Assembly: GCF_900103805.1 (NCBI RefSeq)
Contig: NZ_FNIB01000012.1
Span: 1-64,000 of the forward strand
Source of the DNA: Cryobacterium flavum
Lineage (GTDB): Bacteria; Actinomycetota; Actinomycetes; Actinomycetales; Microbacteriaceae
Length of the DNA: 64,000 bases
Reading direction: 5' to 3'
Under the pieces are notes generated by a model. It worked only from the letters and a program-made list of their open reading frames with translations. It searched no databases and had not been told where the DNA came from. Positions 50,296 to 58,936 of this stretch are shown in pieces (positions within the stretch are counted from its first letter, which is position 1; each line of letters starts with the position of its first letter). A program made the translations under genes and the position numbers.

Positions 50296-50789
50296 TGGCC
50301 GACCTCGCTCAGGTGCGCCGCTGGGCTGACGCACTCATCGTGTTGCACCTCGACCCCAGCTGGACTTTCGGCTTCGACAACGCGAAGAAGCGGGCGGGCC
50401 TCTGCAATTTCAGCAAGAAGCACATCACCGTGTCGCGCTACCTCGCCTCGCGCTACGTCGACGACGACGTCTACCAAATTCTGCTGCACGAGCTCGCGCA
50501 TGCCCTGGCCGGCCCGCGCGCCGGACACGGCCCGCGGTGGAAGAAGATGGCACACGACCTCGGCTACGACGGCAAGCGCACCCACGACGGTGAGATCGCC
50601 AATGAGCTCGCGCCGTGGGTGGGCACCTGCCCCGCCGGGCACACCCACTTTCGGTACCGGCAGCCCACCCGGCCCCTGGCCTGCGGGCTCTGCGCCCGCC
50701 GGTTCGACCAAGCGCACGCCATCACCTGGCTCAGGCGGGAGATCACACCGGCGATCCGGCGCCGGGCCGCGGCATCCGCTGGGCCCTAG
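50295..50789 (+). CDS. SprT-like zinc metalloprotease domain protein
   Basis: A 164-aa protein with the zinc protease motif HELAHA (His65, Glu66, His69) and, after it, GHGPRWKKMAHDLG as in SprT/Spartan domains. A C-terminal zinc ribbon has CPAGH and CGLC. No signal peptide, so cytoplasmic; relatives act on DNA-protein crosslinks or as stress proteases. ATG at 50295 overlaps the previous stop by one base (TAATG), indicating coupled translation although the two functions look unrelated. Confidence 0.9.
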   Translation: MADLAQVRRWADALIVLHLDPSWTFGFDNAKKRAGLCNFSKKHITVSRYLASRYVDDDVYQILLHELAHALAGPRAGHGPRWKKMAHDLGYDGKRTHDGEIANELAPWVGTCPAGHTHFRYRQPTRPLACGLCARRFDQAHAITWLRREITPAIRRRAAASAGP

Positions 50790-50806
50790 TGCGTCACCGG
50801 CCGGGT

Positions 50807-52066
50807 TCAGTGCGTGTCGTAGCGGGCGAGGGCGTCGGCATCCGTTGCGAGGGTCATCGCCCGGCGCGCGGTGTCGAGCGCGGTCACCGGGTCACTTTCG
50901 GCCACGGCGAGCGCCAGCTGCCGCTCGGCCTCGGCCAGGCGCGTGCGGGCTGCAGCTTGCACCCGTCCGCGGTGCGCGGCCACGAAGTCGCGAGTGACGG
51001 TGATCTGGCTGCGCGCGGTGAGCAGCGCCCCGGCCAGGGCGGTGCGCGCGTTGTCGAGGCGCAGCTGGCGGTTGCGCGCCTCCGAGCGGATGCTGTCCAG
51101 CCCGTTCATCGCGGCCTCGAGGGTCACCAGATCCGCGGCCGGGTCGCTCGGCCGCCCGGGCTCGCGGAGAGACGCCTGCACGGAGGCGGCGTCGGCGATG
51201 ACCTGGTTAAGCGACGCGCTCGTGTCGGACTCTTCGTGGCCATCGCGCAGGGCACGGGCTTCGGCGAGTTCCGTACCGGCAGCATCCAGCGCCTTCTGCA
51301 GGTTTGCGAAGCCGCGGTGGAGCTGGTCTTCGCCGGTTTCGATCGCGTCGAGCAGCTGCGTCGCCTGGAACAGGGCGTGCTCGGCTGCCTGCAGCTGCTC
51401 GCCGACCGGCTCAGTAGCTGCCAGGCGCGCCGCCGCCGCATCGGCGCTCGCCCGCGCAGCGTCTAGAGCCGTGCGGGCCCGGTCGACGTTGCCGCTGATC
51501 GGCGCGAGCGCGGCGGCCGAATAGCTGAGGCCGAGCCTCGTGAGGGTGCTCGCTCCGCCCGCAACGCGGTCGGACACCCGGCCCTGTCGACGGCGCAGTT
51601 CGTCGATCTGCTGCGGCGCATTGCGCTCCACACCACGTTTGGCCGTGAAATCGCGGGCCTGGTTGGTCAGCCGACCGGTCGCTTCGTCGGCGAGCTGCAC
51701 GATCTGGTGGTTCCAGCGGTTGCGCTCGAGAGCGCTGTCCGGCACCGCGTCATCGAGTTTCTGCTGCAGCGCGAAGGCATCGCTGAGCTGTCGCCTCGAG
51801 GTCGCGAGCGCGGTGGCGAACTCCCGCGTTGCCGATTCCCCGAACTGCGCGATCGCGAAGCTGAGTTCGTCGGTGGCGTCCTGCACCACGTCGTCGGCGC
51901 GCACCAGGCTGCTCGACGCGTTGCGTTCCAGCTCGGTGGCCACTGCTCTCACCTGCCAGAGCCTGGCCCGGGTGCGCCGCCGCGAGGCGCCCACCAGCGC
52001 CCAGACTCCGGCCACAACGAGGCCGATAACGATGACCGAGGGTACCCACCAGAGATCGCCATTCAT
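50807..52066 (-). CDS. Membrane-anchored coiled-coil protein
   Basis: A 419-aa protein with one N-terminal membrane helix (about residues 8-27), an Arg-rich stop-transfer, and then about 370 residues of long helices rich in Ala, Leu, Arg and Glu. No enzymatic motif was recognised. The layout resembles EzrA-like or other septation-associated scaffold proteins, but that is only an architectural likeness. ATG at 52066. Convergent with the SprT gene, 17 nt apart. Confidence 0.8.
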   Translation of the reverse strand: MNGDLWWVPSVIVIGLVVAGVWALVGASRRRTRARLWQVRAVATELERNASSSLVRADDVVQDATDELSFAIAQFGESATREFATALATSRRQLSDAFALQQKLDDAVPDSALERNRWNHQIVQLADEATGRLTNQARDFTAKRGVERNAPQQIDELRRRQGRVSDRVAGGASTLTRLGLSYSAAALAPISGNVDRARTALDAARASADAAAARLAATEPVGEQLQAAEHALFQATQLLDAIETGEDQLHRGFANLQKALDAAGTELAEARALRDGHEESDTSASLNQVIADAASVQASLREPGRPSDPAADLVTLEAAMNGLDSIRSEARNRQLRLDNARTALAGALLTARSQITVTRDFVAAHRGRVQAAARTRLAEAERQLALAVAESDPVTALDTARRAMTLATDADALARYDTH

Positions 52067-52103
52067 GGGCTTGAGTCTAATAAGGGATTACTGACCAAAC
52101 GCC

Positions 52104-52544
52104 CTACCGGTCGTCGGCGGAGGGCCGGCGCATCTGCTGCCGAATCATCTCGAAGTCGTGCCGCGAGATCTCCAGCACGCCGGCTCGCAGCTGAAAACCC
52201 CAGCTGAGGTTGTCGCGGGTCAGTTGCAACACGGGCAACAGCGGGCGGATGCTGGTGGGCCAGGCATCCAGGTCGTAGTCCGCCCGGCGTCGCCACGGAC
52301 GAAATTCGTTACCCGGGTCGCCGACCTGGTACGCGTAGGCATCCGCTATGCGACCGATCGCGGTGAATTCCTTGAGCGGTTCGCCCTCGATCGCGGTCTT
52401 CGGCGAGTAGTAGACGATACCGTCAGCCTCGCCCATCTGCGCGATCATGTCGCCGGCACCACGGTTGGCGCGGGCAATTCCCAAATCAACACCGCGCAGC
52501 ACATGCTCGCGATGCACAACGCCCAGCCAGAACCGAATTGCCAC
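52104..52544 (-). CDS. EVE-domain protein, UPF0310 family
   Basis: A 146-aa protein matching UPF0310: IRFWLGVVHREHVLRG, MGEADGIVYYSPKT, FTAIGRIADA and FRPWRRRADYD. EVE domains have a PUA-like fold and are thought to bind modified bases in DNA or RNA. Cytoplasmic; ATG at 52544, diverging from the next gene with 44 nt between starts. No adjacent restriction or defence genes are seen. Confidence 0.92.
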   Translation of the reverse strand: MAIRFWLGVVHREHVLRGVDLGIARANRGAGDMIAQMGEADGIVYYSPKTAIEGEPLKEFTAIGRIADAYAYQVGDPGNEFRPWRRRADYDLDAWPTSIRPLLPVLQLTRDNLSWGFQLRAGVLEISRHDFEMIRQQMRRPSADDR

Positions 52545-52588
52545 CTGTCTAGTTGTACTGCATGCCGTCGTCAGACCAAACTAGAACC

Positions 52589-53149
52589 ATGCGCGTACTG
52601 CTGAAAGAGATCCTCGACTGCACACCGGATGCCGCCTGGCACGCCATTCACAGCCCCGCCGTGTTTCGGGAGGTGAGCAGCCCGTTCATGGCGGTCGAGT
52701 CCCTCGAAGCCGACGGTTTTCCCACCCGCTGGGAGCCCGGCGAACACCCCGCCGTGTTCACCGCGCTCGGCCTCGTACCGATGGGCACCCAGGTCATTCG
52801 ACTCGCTGACTCCACGCACCGACCCGACGGAGTGCGCATTCTGCGCGACACCGGCCGCGGGGTATCCGGTGCGCTCAGCGCGGTCACGCTGTGGGACCAC
52901 CGCATGGCCATCGCGCCCGACCCGGCCGGCACCGGAAAAACGCTCTACCGCGACCAGCTCATCTTTCGCGGGCGGCCTGCCACGCTCGCGCTCTGGCCCA
53001 CCTTCTGGGCGTTCTGGCAGTGGCGCCTGCTGCGGCTCAAGCGCCTCGCCCCCACCTGGCAGCACGACCTCGGCATCGACGACCCGAACTTCGTGCCGCC
53101 GGCGCAGTCAGCGGACTCCACCGGCACCGCCGAAACCGCCCGCGACTAG
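52589..53149 (+). CDS. SRPBCC/polyketide cyclase-like unknown protein
   Basis: A 186-aa soluble protein from ATG at 52589; the frame also has an earlier ATG at 52553 that would overlap the divergent promoter region. The beginning, VLLKEILDCTPDAAWHAIHSPAVFREVSSP, is typical of START-like (SRPBCC) ligand-binding folds, followed by beta-rich sequence and a C-terminal helix with WAFWQWRLLRLKRLAP. Ligand unknown. It is followed by the DUF1684 gene. Confidence 0.75.
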   Translation: MRVLLKEILDCTPDAAWHAIHSPAVFREVSSPFMAVESLEADGFPTRWEPGEHPAVFTALGLVPMGTQVIRLADSTHRPDGVRILRDTGRGVSGALSAVTLWDHRMAIAPDPAGTGKTLYRDQLIFRGRPATLALWPTFWAFWQWRLLRLKRLAPTWQHDLGIDDPNFVPPAQSADSTGTAETARD

Positions 53150-53195
53150 CGGATGCCTGCTGTGCGCCGCGCCCGGCGGCGGTAGCGTAGCCCGT

Positions 53196-53834
53196 ATGAG
53201 TTCTTCCCTCGGAGCCTTGCAGATCGCCGACTGGCGCCGTCGCGTGACCGGACTGTATGCCGGGGTGCGGCAACTGAGCGCGAGCAGCCCGAAGAGCGGG
53301 CACGATCTGTGGCGTTCCGGGCGCGACGAACTGTTCGCCGGGCATCCGTCGTCGCCGCTACTGCCGGATGACCGCTCGGCATTCACCGGGCTTCCGATTG
53401 CCGCCTACGACCCGGACTGGCGGTTCGAGGTCGAGGTTCACCGCGCCGAGCAGCCGTATCGCATGCAGGTGGAGACCGGAACCGACGGCACCGTGCCGTT
53501 CGATCTGGTCGGAACCGTGCGGCTGCCGTACCTCGGCTCGCTCGACGTGTGGCGGCTCGCCAGCTACGGCGGCGGACTTTTCCTGCCGCTGAAAGACGCC
53601 CTGGCCGGCAAAAACGACGGAACCTACGGCGGCGGGCGCTACCTGCTCGACACCATGAAGGGCGCTGATCTCGGCCCGGGTGTTGGCGACGACACCCTCA
53701 TTCTCGATTTCAACTTCGCCTACAATCCCTCCTGCGCGTACGACCCGATGTGGGCCTGCCCGTTGCCGCAGGTCGGCAACATCATCGACACCCCGGTGCC
53801 CGTCGGCGAGCTCTACCACGGCGACCACTCCTAG
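53196..53834 (+). CDS. DUF1684 family protein
   Basis: A 212-aa protein from ATG at 53196. The C-terminal signature LILDFNFAYNPSCAYDPMW followed by CPLP is the hallmark of DUF1684, and the N-terminal WRRRVTGLYAGVRQ fits the family. Soluble, function unknown. It lies 46 nt after the SRPBCC-like gene and is followed by inverted repeat copy B. Confidence 0.92.
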   Translation: MSSSLGALQIADWRRRVTGLYAGVRQLSASSPKSGHDLWRSGRDELFAGHPSSPLLPDDRSAFTGLPIAAYDPDWRFEVEVHRAEQPYRMQVETGTDGTVPFDLVGTVRLPYLGSLDVWRLASYGGGLFLPLKDALAGKNDGTYGGGRYLLDTMKGADLGPGVGDDTLILDFNFAYNPSCAYDPMWACPLPQVGNIIDTPVPVGELYHGDHS

Positions 53835-53854
53835 CTATCCGGGTGCCCGCTCAT

Positions 53855-53928
53855 AACTGCGGAGAATTCACCGATTCGCGCGCCTCCGGGTGCGATATTG
53901 TCCGAATTTTCCGAAAAGCTCCGCAGTT
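53855..53928. repeat. Intergenic inverted repeat, copy B
   Basis: Arms AACTGCGGAG (53855-53864) and CTCCGCAGTT (53919-53928) pair perfectly, and the adjoining GAATTC and GAATTTTCC blocks extend the symmetry. It shares its arm sequence with copy A and overlaps the end of the small minus-strand gene. Confidence 0.85.
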
Positions 53929-54140
53929 CGGTCCAGCACCCCGGATACGAGGGTAAAAACGGGTGGGCACGGAGCCGATTTGACAGCATCCGCTAGAGTG
54001 GGAGTACTTGCGAGTGCGTAGTTGTGCTCGCTGCGTCGTAGAACGCCCTCTTCTCTATCCGGCGGCCCACCAAGCTGACCTGATTTTTCGAATGAAACAT
54101 TCTTACGGCGAACGGATGTGCCCTTCGGCACCTTCGCCAT
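53868..54140 (-). CDS. Small basic protein, uncharacterised
   Basis: A 90-aa frame beginning MAKVPKGTSVRRKNVSFEKS, preceded by AGGAGG at six bases, the strongest ribosome site in this part of the window. The start is basic like a ribosomal or nucleic-acid-binding protein, but I do not recognise a family, and the second half has no obvious fold and runs into repeat copy B. The true product may be shorter or frameshifted. It diverges from the DEAD-box helicase gene, with 76 nt between starts. Confidence 0.5.
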   Translation of the reverse strand: MAKVPKGTSVRRKNVSFEKSGQLGGPPDREEGVLRRSEHNYALASTPTLADAVKSAPCPPVFTLVSGVLDRTAELFGKFGQYRTRRRANR

Positions 54141-54216
54141 GTGAATCCTCCTGGTTCGATTATCGCTGCGCGGTAAACAAACGGGCGAGGAGACTGATGC
54201 CCCGAAAGGCACCACT

Positions 54217-55827
54217 TTGTCTACAGCTTTATCTACAACTTTCAGTACGCTCGGCGTGCCGGCTCCCCTGGTCAAGGTTCTCTCTTCACAGGGAATCGAC
54301 ACCGCTTTCCCCATTCAGGTCGACACCCTTCCTGACACTTTGAACGGCCGCGACGTACTCGGCCGCGGCAAGACCGGCTCGGGCAAGACCCTGGCCTTCT
54401 CTATCCCGATGGTCTCTCGCCTCGGTGGCAACCTCGCCGGCGGCAAGCGTCGCCCCGGTCGCCCGCTCGGCCTGATTCTCGCGCCGACTCGCGAGCTCGC
54501 CACGCAGATCACCAACGCCATCACCCCGCTCGCCGAGGCCTACGGCCTCAACACCACCACCATCTTCGGCGGCGTCTCGCAGGGCCGTCAGGTCACCGCG
54601 CTCAAGGCCGGCGTCGACATCGTCGTCGCCTGCCCCGGCCGCCTCGAAGACCTCATGAAGCAGGGTTTCGTGAACCTCGATTCCGTCGAGATCACCGTGC
54701 TCGACGAGGCCGACCACATGGCCGACCTCGGCTTTCTTCCGGTCGTCACCCGCATCCTCGACAAGACCCCCGGCAACGGCCAGCGCATGCTGTTCTCCGC
54801 CACGTTGGACAACGGCGTGGACAAGATCGTCAAGCGCTTTCTGCACGACCCGGTGATGCACTCGGTCGACGAGGCCAACAGCCACGTCTCGGCCATGACC
54901 CACCACGTGTTCGAGGTCTCCGGCGTTGACGCGAAGAAGGAGCTCGTGCAGAAGCTCGCGAGCGGCTCCGGCCGTCGCATCCTCTTCATGCGCACCAAGC
55001 ACCAGGCCAAGAAGCTCGCCAAGAGCCTCACCGACGCTGGCATCCCCTCCGTCGACCTGCACGGAAACCTCTCGCAGGTTGCTCGTGACCGTAACCTCGC
55101 CGCCTTCAGTGCCGGCACGGTCAAGGTTCTCGTCGCCACGGATGTCGCCGCTCGCGGCGTGCACGTCGACGACATCGAACTCGTGATTCACGTTGACCCG
55201 CCGGCCGAGCACAAGGCGTACCTGCACCGTTCGGGCCGTACCGCCCGGGCCGGCAGCACCGGTGACGTCGTCACCGTCGTACTGCCGGAGCAAAAGCGCG
55301 ACACTGACGCGCTTCTGCGCAAGGCCGCCATCAAGGTGACCCCGCAGCGCGTCGATGCCGCCTCCCCCGCCGTCGACGCCCTCGTCGGCGATGTCGCCGC
55401 CTACGTCAAGCCGGCGCCCCGAGTCGAAGCGCCGCAGCAACAGCGCCAGTCGCAGGGTGGCCGTTCACAGGGCGGTCGCTCGCAGGGTGGCCGTTCACAG
55501 GGCGGTCGCTCAGAAGGCGGTCGCTCGCAGGGTGGCCGTTCAGAAGGCGGTCGCGATGCCGGCGCCAGCCGCTCCGGCGGAGGCCGCGACGGCGCTCGCA
55601 CTGACCGCAACGACGGCGGCCGCAGCCGCGACTCGGCTCCCGCCGGTGGAGCTCGTCGTGAGCGCACCGGTCGTCCGGCCGGCGCTGCCACCAGCGCGCC
55701 CCGCTCCGGTTCGGCCGCCGGCCGCTCCGGCGGAGCCCGCGTCGGCAGCCTCCAGGTCGGCGGACTCGTTCGCGGACCCGGCTCGGGTGGAGCCGGCCGT
55801 TCTGCTCCCCGCCGCTCGCAGGGCTAA
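54217..55827 (+). CDS. DEAD-box RNA helicase
   Basis: A 536-aa helicase starting at TTG 54217. All core motifs are present: KTGSGKT, PTRELATQI, CPGRLEDL, DEAD, SAT, and HRSGRTARAG. The C-terminal 120 residues are an Arg/Gly/Ser-rich tail with seven SQGGR/SEGGR repeats, a typical RNA-binding extension of cold-shock type helicases such as RhlE. Likely role: RNA unwinding in ribosome assembly or mRNA decay, most needed in the cold. It ends just before a strong terminator. Confidence 0.95.
   Translation: MSTALSTTFSTLGVPAPLVKVLSSQGIDTAFPIQVDTLPDTLNGRDVLGRGKTGSGKTLAFSIPMVSRLGGNLAGGKRRPGRPLGLILAPTRELATQITNAITPLAEAYGLNTTTIFGGVSQGRQVTALKAGVDIVVACPGRLEDLMKQGFVNLDSVEITVLDEADHMADLGFLPVVTRILDKTPGNGQRMLFSATLDNGVDKIVKRFLHDPVMHSVDEANSHVSAMTHHVFEVSGVDAKKELVQKLASGSGRRILFMRTKHQAKKLAKSLTDAGIPSVDLHGNLSQVARDRNLAAFSAGTVKVLVATDVAARGVHVDDIELVIHVDPPAEHKAYLHRSGRTARAGSTGDVVTVVLPEQKRDTDALLRKAAIKVTPQRVDAASPAVDALVGDVAAYVKPAPRVEAPQQQRQSQGGRSQGGRSQGGRSQGGRSEGGRSQGGRSEGGRDAGASRSGGGRDGARTDRNDGGRSRDSAPAGGARRERTGRPAGAATSAPRSGSAAGRSGGARVGSLQVGGLVRGPGSGGAGRSAPRRSQG
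55450..55554. repeat. Seven 15-nt units encoding S(Q/E)GGR
   Basis: Tandem 15-nt units in the helicase tail, five coding SQGGR and two SEGGR, with only synonymous or single-base differences between them. Confidence 0.85.
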
Positions 55828-55850
55828 ACCGCCGCAGCATCCGCCTACTA

Positions 55851-55885
55851 AAACGGGTCGGTCTCCTCGGAGGCCGGCCCGTTTT
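55851..55885 (+). terminator. Helicase gene terminator
   Basis: Arms AAACGGG-TCGG and CCGG-CCCGTTTT form a stem around a TCTCCTCGGAGG loop and end in TTTT. It lies 24 nt after the helicase stop. Confidence 0.8.
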
Positions 55886-55933
55886 GCGTGCCCCGCGTCA
55901 CGGGGCACCCGCAAACACGGTTAGTGTCGAATC

Positions 55934-56425
55934 ATGAACACCACAGTTGTCGTTCGACCCGTTGAAGAAGCGGATGCCGAAAGCCTGGGCCGCGTACACG
56001 CCGCCTGCTGGCATGAAACGTACGATCACCTGCTCAGCCAGGCCGCCCTATCACAGCTGCGGCCCCAGCGCCTCGCGGCCCTCTGGCGCCGTTTCACAAC
56101 TCAGGGCGCGGAATACCGTCAAAAAGTCGTCCTTGTCGATGGCGAGATCGTCGGATTCGCCGGCAGCGGACCGACGCGCGACGGTGACCGTCCCACCCCG
56201 CACGAGTTATTTTTCATGTACCTGCTGGAGGCGAACCACGGCTCGGGTGTCGGCCAGCAACTGTTCGATTCCGTGGTCGACCCCGGTGCCTCGTCGCTGT
56301 GGGTCGCCGCCGACAACCCCCGGGCGCACGCCTTCTACGCCCGCAACGGCTACGTCGCGGACGGCCTCGAGCGTAATGAGGAGGTGCTCGGCGAAAAGCT
56401 GCACGAGGTGCGTCTGGTTCGCTAG
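55934..56425 (+). CDS. GNAT family N-acetyltransferase
   Basis: A 163-aa acetyltransferase. The acetyl-CoA loop NHGSGVGQQL and the following LWVAADNPRAHAFYARNGY block are diagnostic of GNAT. It has no signal peptide; substrate unknown. It is flanked by the helicase terminator and its own terminator, so it is a single-gene unit. Confidence 0.92.
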   Translation: MNTTVVVRPVEEADAESLGRVHAACWHETYDHLLSQAALSQLRPQRLAALWRRFTTQGAEYRQKVVLVDGEIVGFAGSGPTRDGDRPTPHELFFMYLLEANHGSGVGQQLFDSVVDPGASSLWVAADNPRAHAFYARNGYVADGLERNEEVLGEKLHEVRLVR

Positions 56426-56428
56426 GTC

Positions 56429-56460
56429 CCGCTCACAAGTGCAAAGTTCGCCGTACAGCG
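56429..56460. repeat. Half-copy D of the inverted repeat family
   Basis: The stretch CCCGCTCACAAGTGC matches the left flank and arm of copy B (CCCGCTCATAACTGC) with two differences, but no right arm follows. It looks like a decayed single end. Confidence 0.45.
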
Positions 56461-56470
56461 CTCGAATGCA

Positions 56471-56500
56471 GCCCAAAAGCCCCCAACGGGGGTTTTGGGC
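56471..56500 (+). terminator. Acetyltransferase gene terminator
   Basis: Arms GCCCAAAA-G-CCCCC and GGGGG-TTTTGGGC with a 3-nt loop AAC form a 13-bp stem with one bulge, 46 nt after the GNAT stop and before the nucleoside hydrolase start. Confidence 0.75.
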
Positions 56501-56525
56501 ATATTCAAAGCAATAGGGTGAGCGG

Positions 56526-57515
56526 ATGAGTCCTTCCGCAGCCCCCGAGGCGATCCCTGTCATCCTCGATGTTGATACCGGGGTCGATGACGCCCTGGCC
56601 ATTCTGTTTGCCCTCGCGCACCCGGGCATCAACGTGCTCGGCATCAGCTGCGTGGCCGGCAACGCCTCCCTCGAGCGCGTCGTCGAAAACACCCTGCGTA
56701 TTCTCGACGTAGCGGAGGCCCCATACATTCCGGTCGCGGCCGGAGCCCGCCGCCCCTTGCTCGAACCAGCCCGATCGGCCGCGCATGTCCACGGCGAAAG
56801 CGGCCTCGGCACGCTGCAGCTTCCGCCGACCGACCGCCAGCCGGAGACGATCAGTTCGATCGAGCTCATGCACAGACTGATCCAGGCCAGCCCGCACCCG
56901 GTCACCCTGGTTGGGCTGGCGCCGCAGACCAACCTTGCACTGCTGTTGCGGCAGTACCCCGACGTCGTGAACAACATCGAGCGCATCGTGTTCATGGGCG
57001 GATCCACCACGGTCGGCAACGCCACCGCCGTCGCCGAATTCAACGTCTGGCACGACCCGGAAGCCGCGGCCATCGTGCTCGACTCCGGCGTGCCCACGTT
57101 CATGTACGGTCTCGACGTGTTCAACCAGGTGTCGATCCCGGAGTATGTCGCCGGTGCCCTCGTGCAGAGCGACTCCAACCTCGCCCAGGTCGTCGGTCGA
57201 CTACTCGGCAACCGGATCGCGCTCGGGTCGGGCCGCAACGCCGAATACACGGGCCTCATTGGTGACGCCGGAGCCCTCTGTGCCCTCGTCGATCCCTGCG
57301 CCCTCACCATCGAGATGTTGCCGCTGCGGGTGCAGCTCGCCGGCTACGGGCGCGGACAGACGCTGGTCGACAAGCGCATCCACCCGGGAGAAGACATCGT
57401 GCACGGGCTGGCGACCGCGTGGGAGGCCGCCGAGGTAGCCCTCGACGTCGACGTCGACCGCTACGTACGCCTGTTCCTCAACACGCTCGGCCTCGGATCG
57501 GCGCTGGAGCAGTAA
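56526..57515 (+). CDS. Nucleoside hydrolase (IU-NH family)
   Basis: A 329-aa enzyme that cleaves ribonucleosides to base and ribose. The calcium-binding motif is DVDTGVDDALAI near the N-terminus; GISCVAGN, VFMGGS, and EFNVWHDPEAA follow, all typical of the inosine-uridine hydrolase fold, with a further Asp near the C-terminus. Cytoplasmic, likely purine/pyrimidine salvage. ATG at 56526. It converges with the Nudix-like gene at a palindromic terminator. Confidence 0.95.
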   Translation: MSPSAAPEAIPVILDVDTGVDDALAILFALAHPGINVLGISCVAGNASLERVVENTLRILDVAEAPYIPVAAGARRPLLEPARSAAHVHGESGLGTLQLPPTDRQPETISSIELMHRLIQASPHPVTLVGLAPQTNLALLLRQYPDVVNNIERIVFMGGSTTVGNATAVAEFNVWHDPEAAAIVLDSGVPTFMYGLDVFNQVSIPEYVAGALVQSDSNLAQVVGRLLGNRIALGSGRNAEYTGLIGDAGALCALVDPCALTIEMLPLRVQLAGYGRGQTLVDKRIHPGEDIVHGLATAWEAAEVALDVDVDRYVRLFLNTLGLGSALEQ

Positions 57516-57518
57516 CCA

Positions 57519-57544
57519 AGCGGATGCCGCGCGCGGCATCCGCT
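57519..57544. terminator. Bidirectional terminator built from inverted GCGGATGCC pair
   Basis: The perfect palindrome AGCGGATGCCGCG followed by its complement lies between two convergent genes. Each arm contains the over-represented 9-mer GCGGATGCC. Confidence 0.7.
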
Positions 57545-57551
57545 CAGCGGG

Positions 57552-58136
57552 TCAGTACAGCTGACCCACGGAGGCCAGGGCCGCGCGCAGCAGGGTGCCG
57601 CGACCGCCTTCCATCTCGGCGGAGACCCCCGGCGAGGCGGCCTCGGCCGGCGTCATCCAGGTGATTTCGAGCGCGTCCTGGCGGGGGTCGCAGGTGCCGG
57701 TTACGGGAACGACGTAGGCCAGCGAGACGGCGTGCTGGCGGTCATCCGTGTAGGCGGTGATGCCCGGCATCGGAAAGTATTCGGCGACCGTGAACGGCAC
57801 AGGGCTGGCCGGCAGCTGCGGAAAGGCCATCGGACCGAGGTCTTTTTCGAGGTGGCGGAACAGCGCGTCGCGTAGGGTCTCGCCGTAGAGCACGCGGCCG
57901 GAGACCAGGGTGCGCGTCATCTCGCCGGTAGGACGAGCGCGTAATAAAACGCCGACCTCGACGACCTGACCGAGGCCATCGACCCGCACGGGCACGGCCT
58001 CGATGTAGAGAATTGGGAGCCGGCGGCGAATCTCGGCGAGTTCGACGTCTTTCAGCCAGCCCGGATTCGTATTCGGGGCTCCCGCGGGGGGCTTCGGCGT
58101 CCAGTCCGGGTCTGGGTCAGGGGTTCGCACGCTCAT
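57552..58136 (-). CDS. Nudix-like DUF4916 protein
   Basis: A 194-aa protein of the DUF4916/Nudix type. It reads PGWLKDVELAEIRRRLPILY, then VGVLLRARPTGEM, then SGRVLYGETLRDALFRHLEKD, which occupies the Nudix-box position but lacks the full GX5EX7REUXEEXGU pattern. A late ITWMTPAEA is typical of Nudix proteins. Whether it hydrolyses nucleotides is therefore unclear. ATG or GTG start at 58136; divergent from the esterase gene. Confidence 0.85.
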   Translation of the reverse strand: MSVRTPDPDPDWTPKPPAGAPNTNPGWLKDVELAEIRRRLPILYIEAVPVRVDGLGQVVEVGVLLRARPTGEMTRTLVSGRVLYGETLRDALFRHLEKDLGPMAFPQLPASPVPFTVAEYFPMPGITAYTDDRQHAVSLAYVVPVTGTCDPRQDALEITWMTPAEAASPGVSAEMEGGRGTLLRAALASVGQLY

Positions 58137-58253
58137 AGTGCCATTCTGTCCTACGCCGGCCTCGGCCGTGCACTCGAGCCGTTACGCGATGTGGAGAACC
58201 GGCGCGGCAATGGAAGTATGGGAGGACACGGCGCCGCGAACCCGGGAGGACCC

Positions 58254-58928
58254 ATGACCACCAGCACCCCCATCGACAACTCGGCCGTACTCTGGTCGGC
58301 GACCAGCGCCGACCAGGCTGACCGCCCGTTGTTGATCATCATGCACGGCTACGGCTCGCACGAGGGCGACCTGTTCTCGCTGGCCCCGCACCTGCCGCTC
58401 GAACCGGTGATTGCCGCCCTGCGCGCGCCGCTGCCAGCGCCGCTCCCGGTCACCGACGGCTGGGCCTGGTTTCCGATCAGCGAACCGGGCAGCCCAGACC
58501 CGACCACCGTCACCGCCGCGGTCAACGCCGTGCTCGACTGGCTCGACGCCCTGCCGCAACAACCGCCATCGATCGGCCTGCTCGGATTCTCGCAGGGCGG
58601 AGCGATGGCGCTCGAACTATTGCGTGCCGCGCCCGACCGGTTCAGTTTCGCGGTGAACCTCTCTGGATTCATCGCGACCGGCCCGCAAATCAGCGACGCC
58701 GAGCTGGCCGAACAGCCGCTTCCGGTGTTCTGGGGGCGCGGTACCGCCGACGGCGTGATTCCGCCCAGCGCGATCGAACGCACCCAGGCCTGGTTGCCCG
58801 ACCACAGCACCCTCACCGAGCGCATCTACGAGGGACTTCCCCACTCGATCTCGCAGGCCGAACTCGGCGACGTGGTGAATTTTCTGCGCACCCAGTACGC
58901 CTCAGTCGCGGCCGAGCCGACCGCCTAA
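58254..58928 (+). CDS. Alpha/beta hydrolase, phospholipase/carboxylesterase family
   Basis: A 224-aa serine hydrolase from ATG at 58254, with GGGAGG upstream. The oxyanion-side HGYGSHEGDL, nucleophile elbow GFSQGG (Ser113), Asp in GTADGVIP and His in GLPHSIS give a complete triad. The family cleaves short acyl esters. It has no signal peptide, so cytoplasmic. It ends in the terminator shared with the convergent DUF5997 gene. Confidence 0.93.
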   Translation: MTTSTPIDNSAVLWSATSADQADRPLLIIMHGYGSHEGDLFSLAPHLPLEPVIAALRAPLPAPLPVTDGWAWFPISEPGSPDPTTVTAAVNAVLDWLDALPQQPPSIGLLGFSQGGAMALELLRAAPDRFSFAVNLSGFIATGPQISDAELAEQPLPVFWGRGTADGVIPPSAIERTQAWLPDHSTLTERIYEGLPHSISQAELGDVVNFLRTQYASVAAEPTA

Positions 58929-58936
58929 ACACACGA

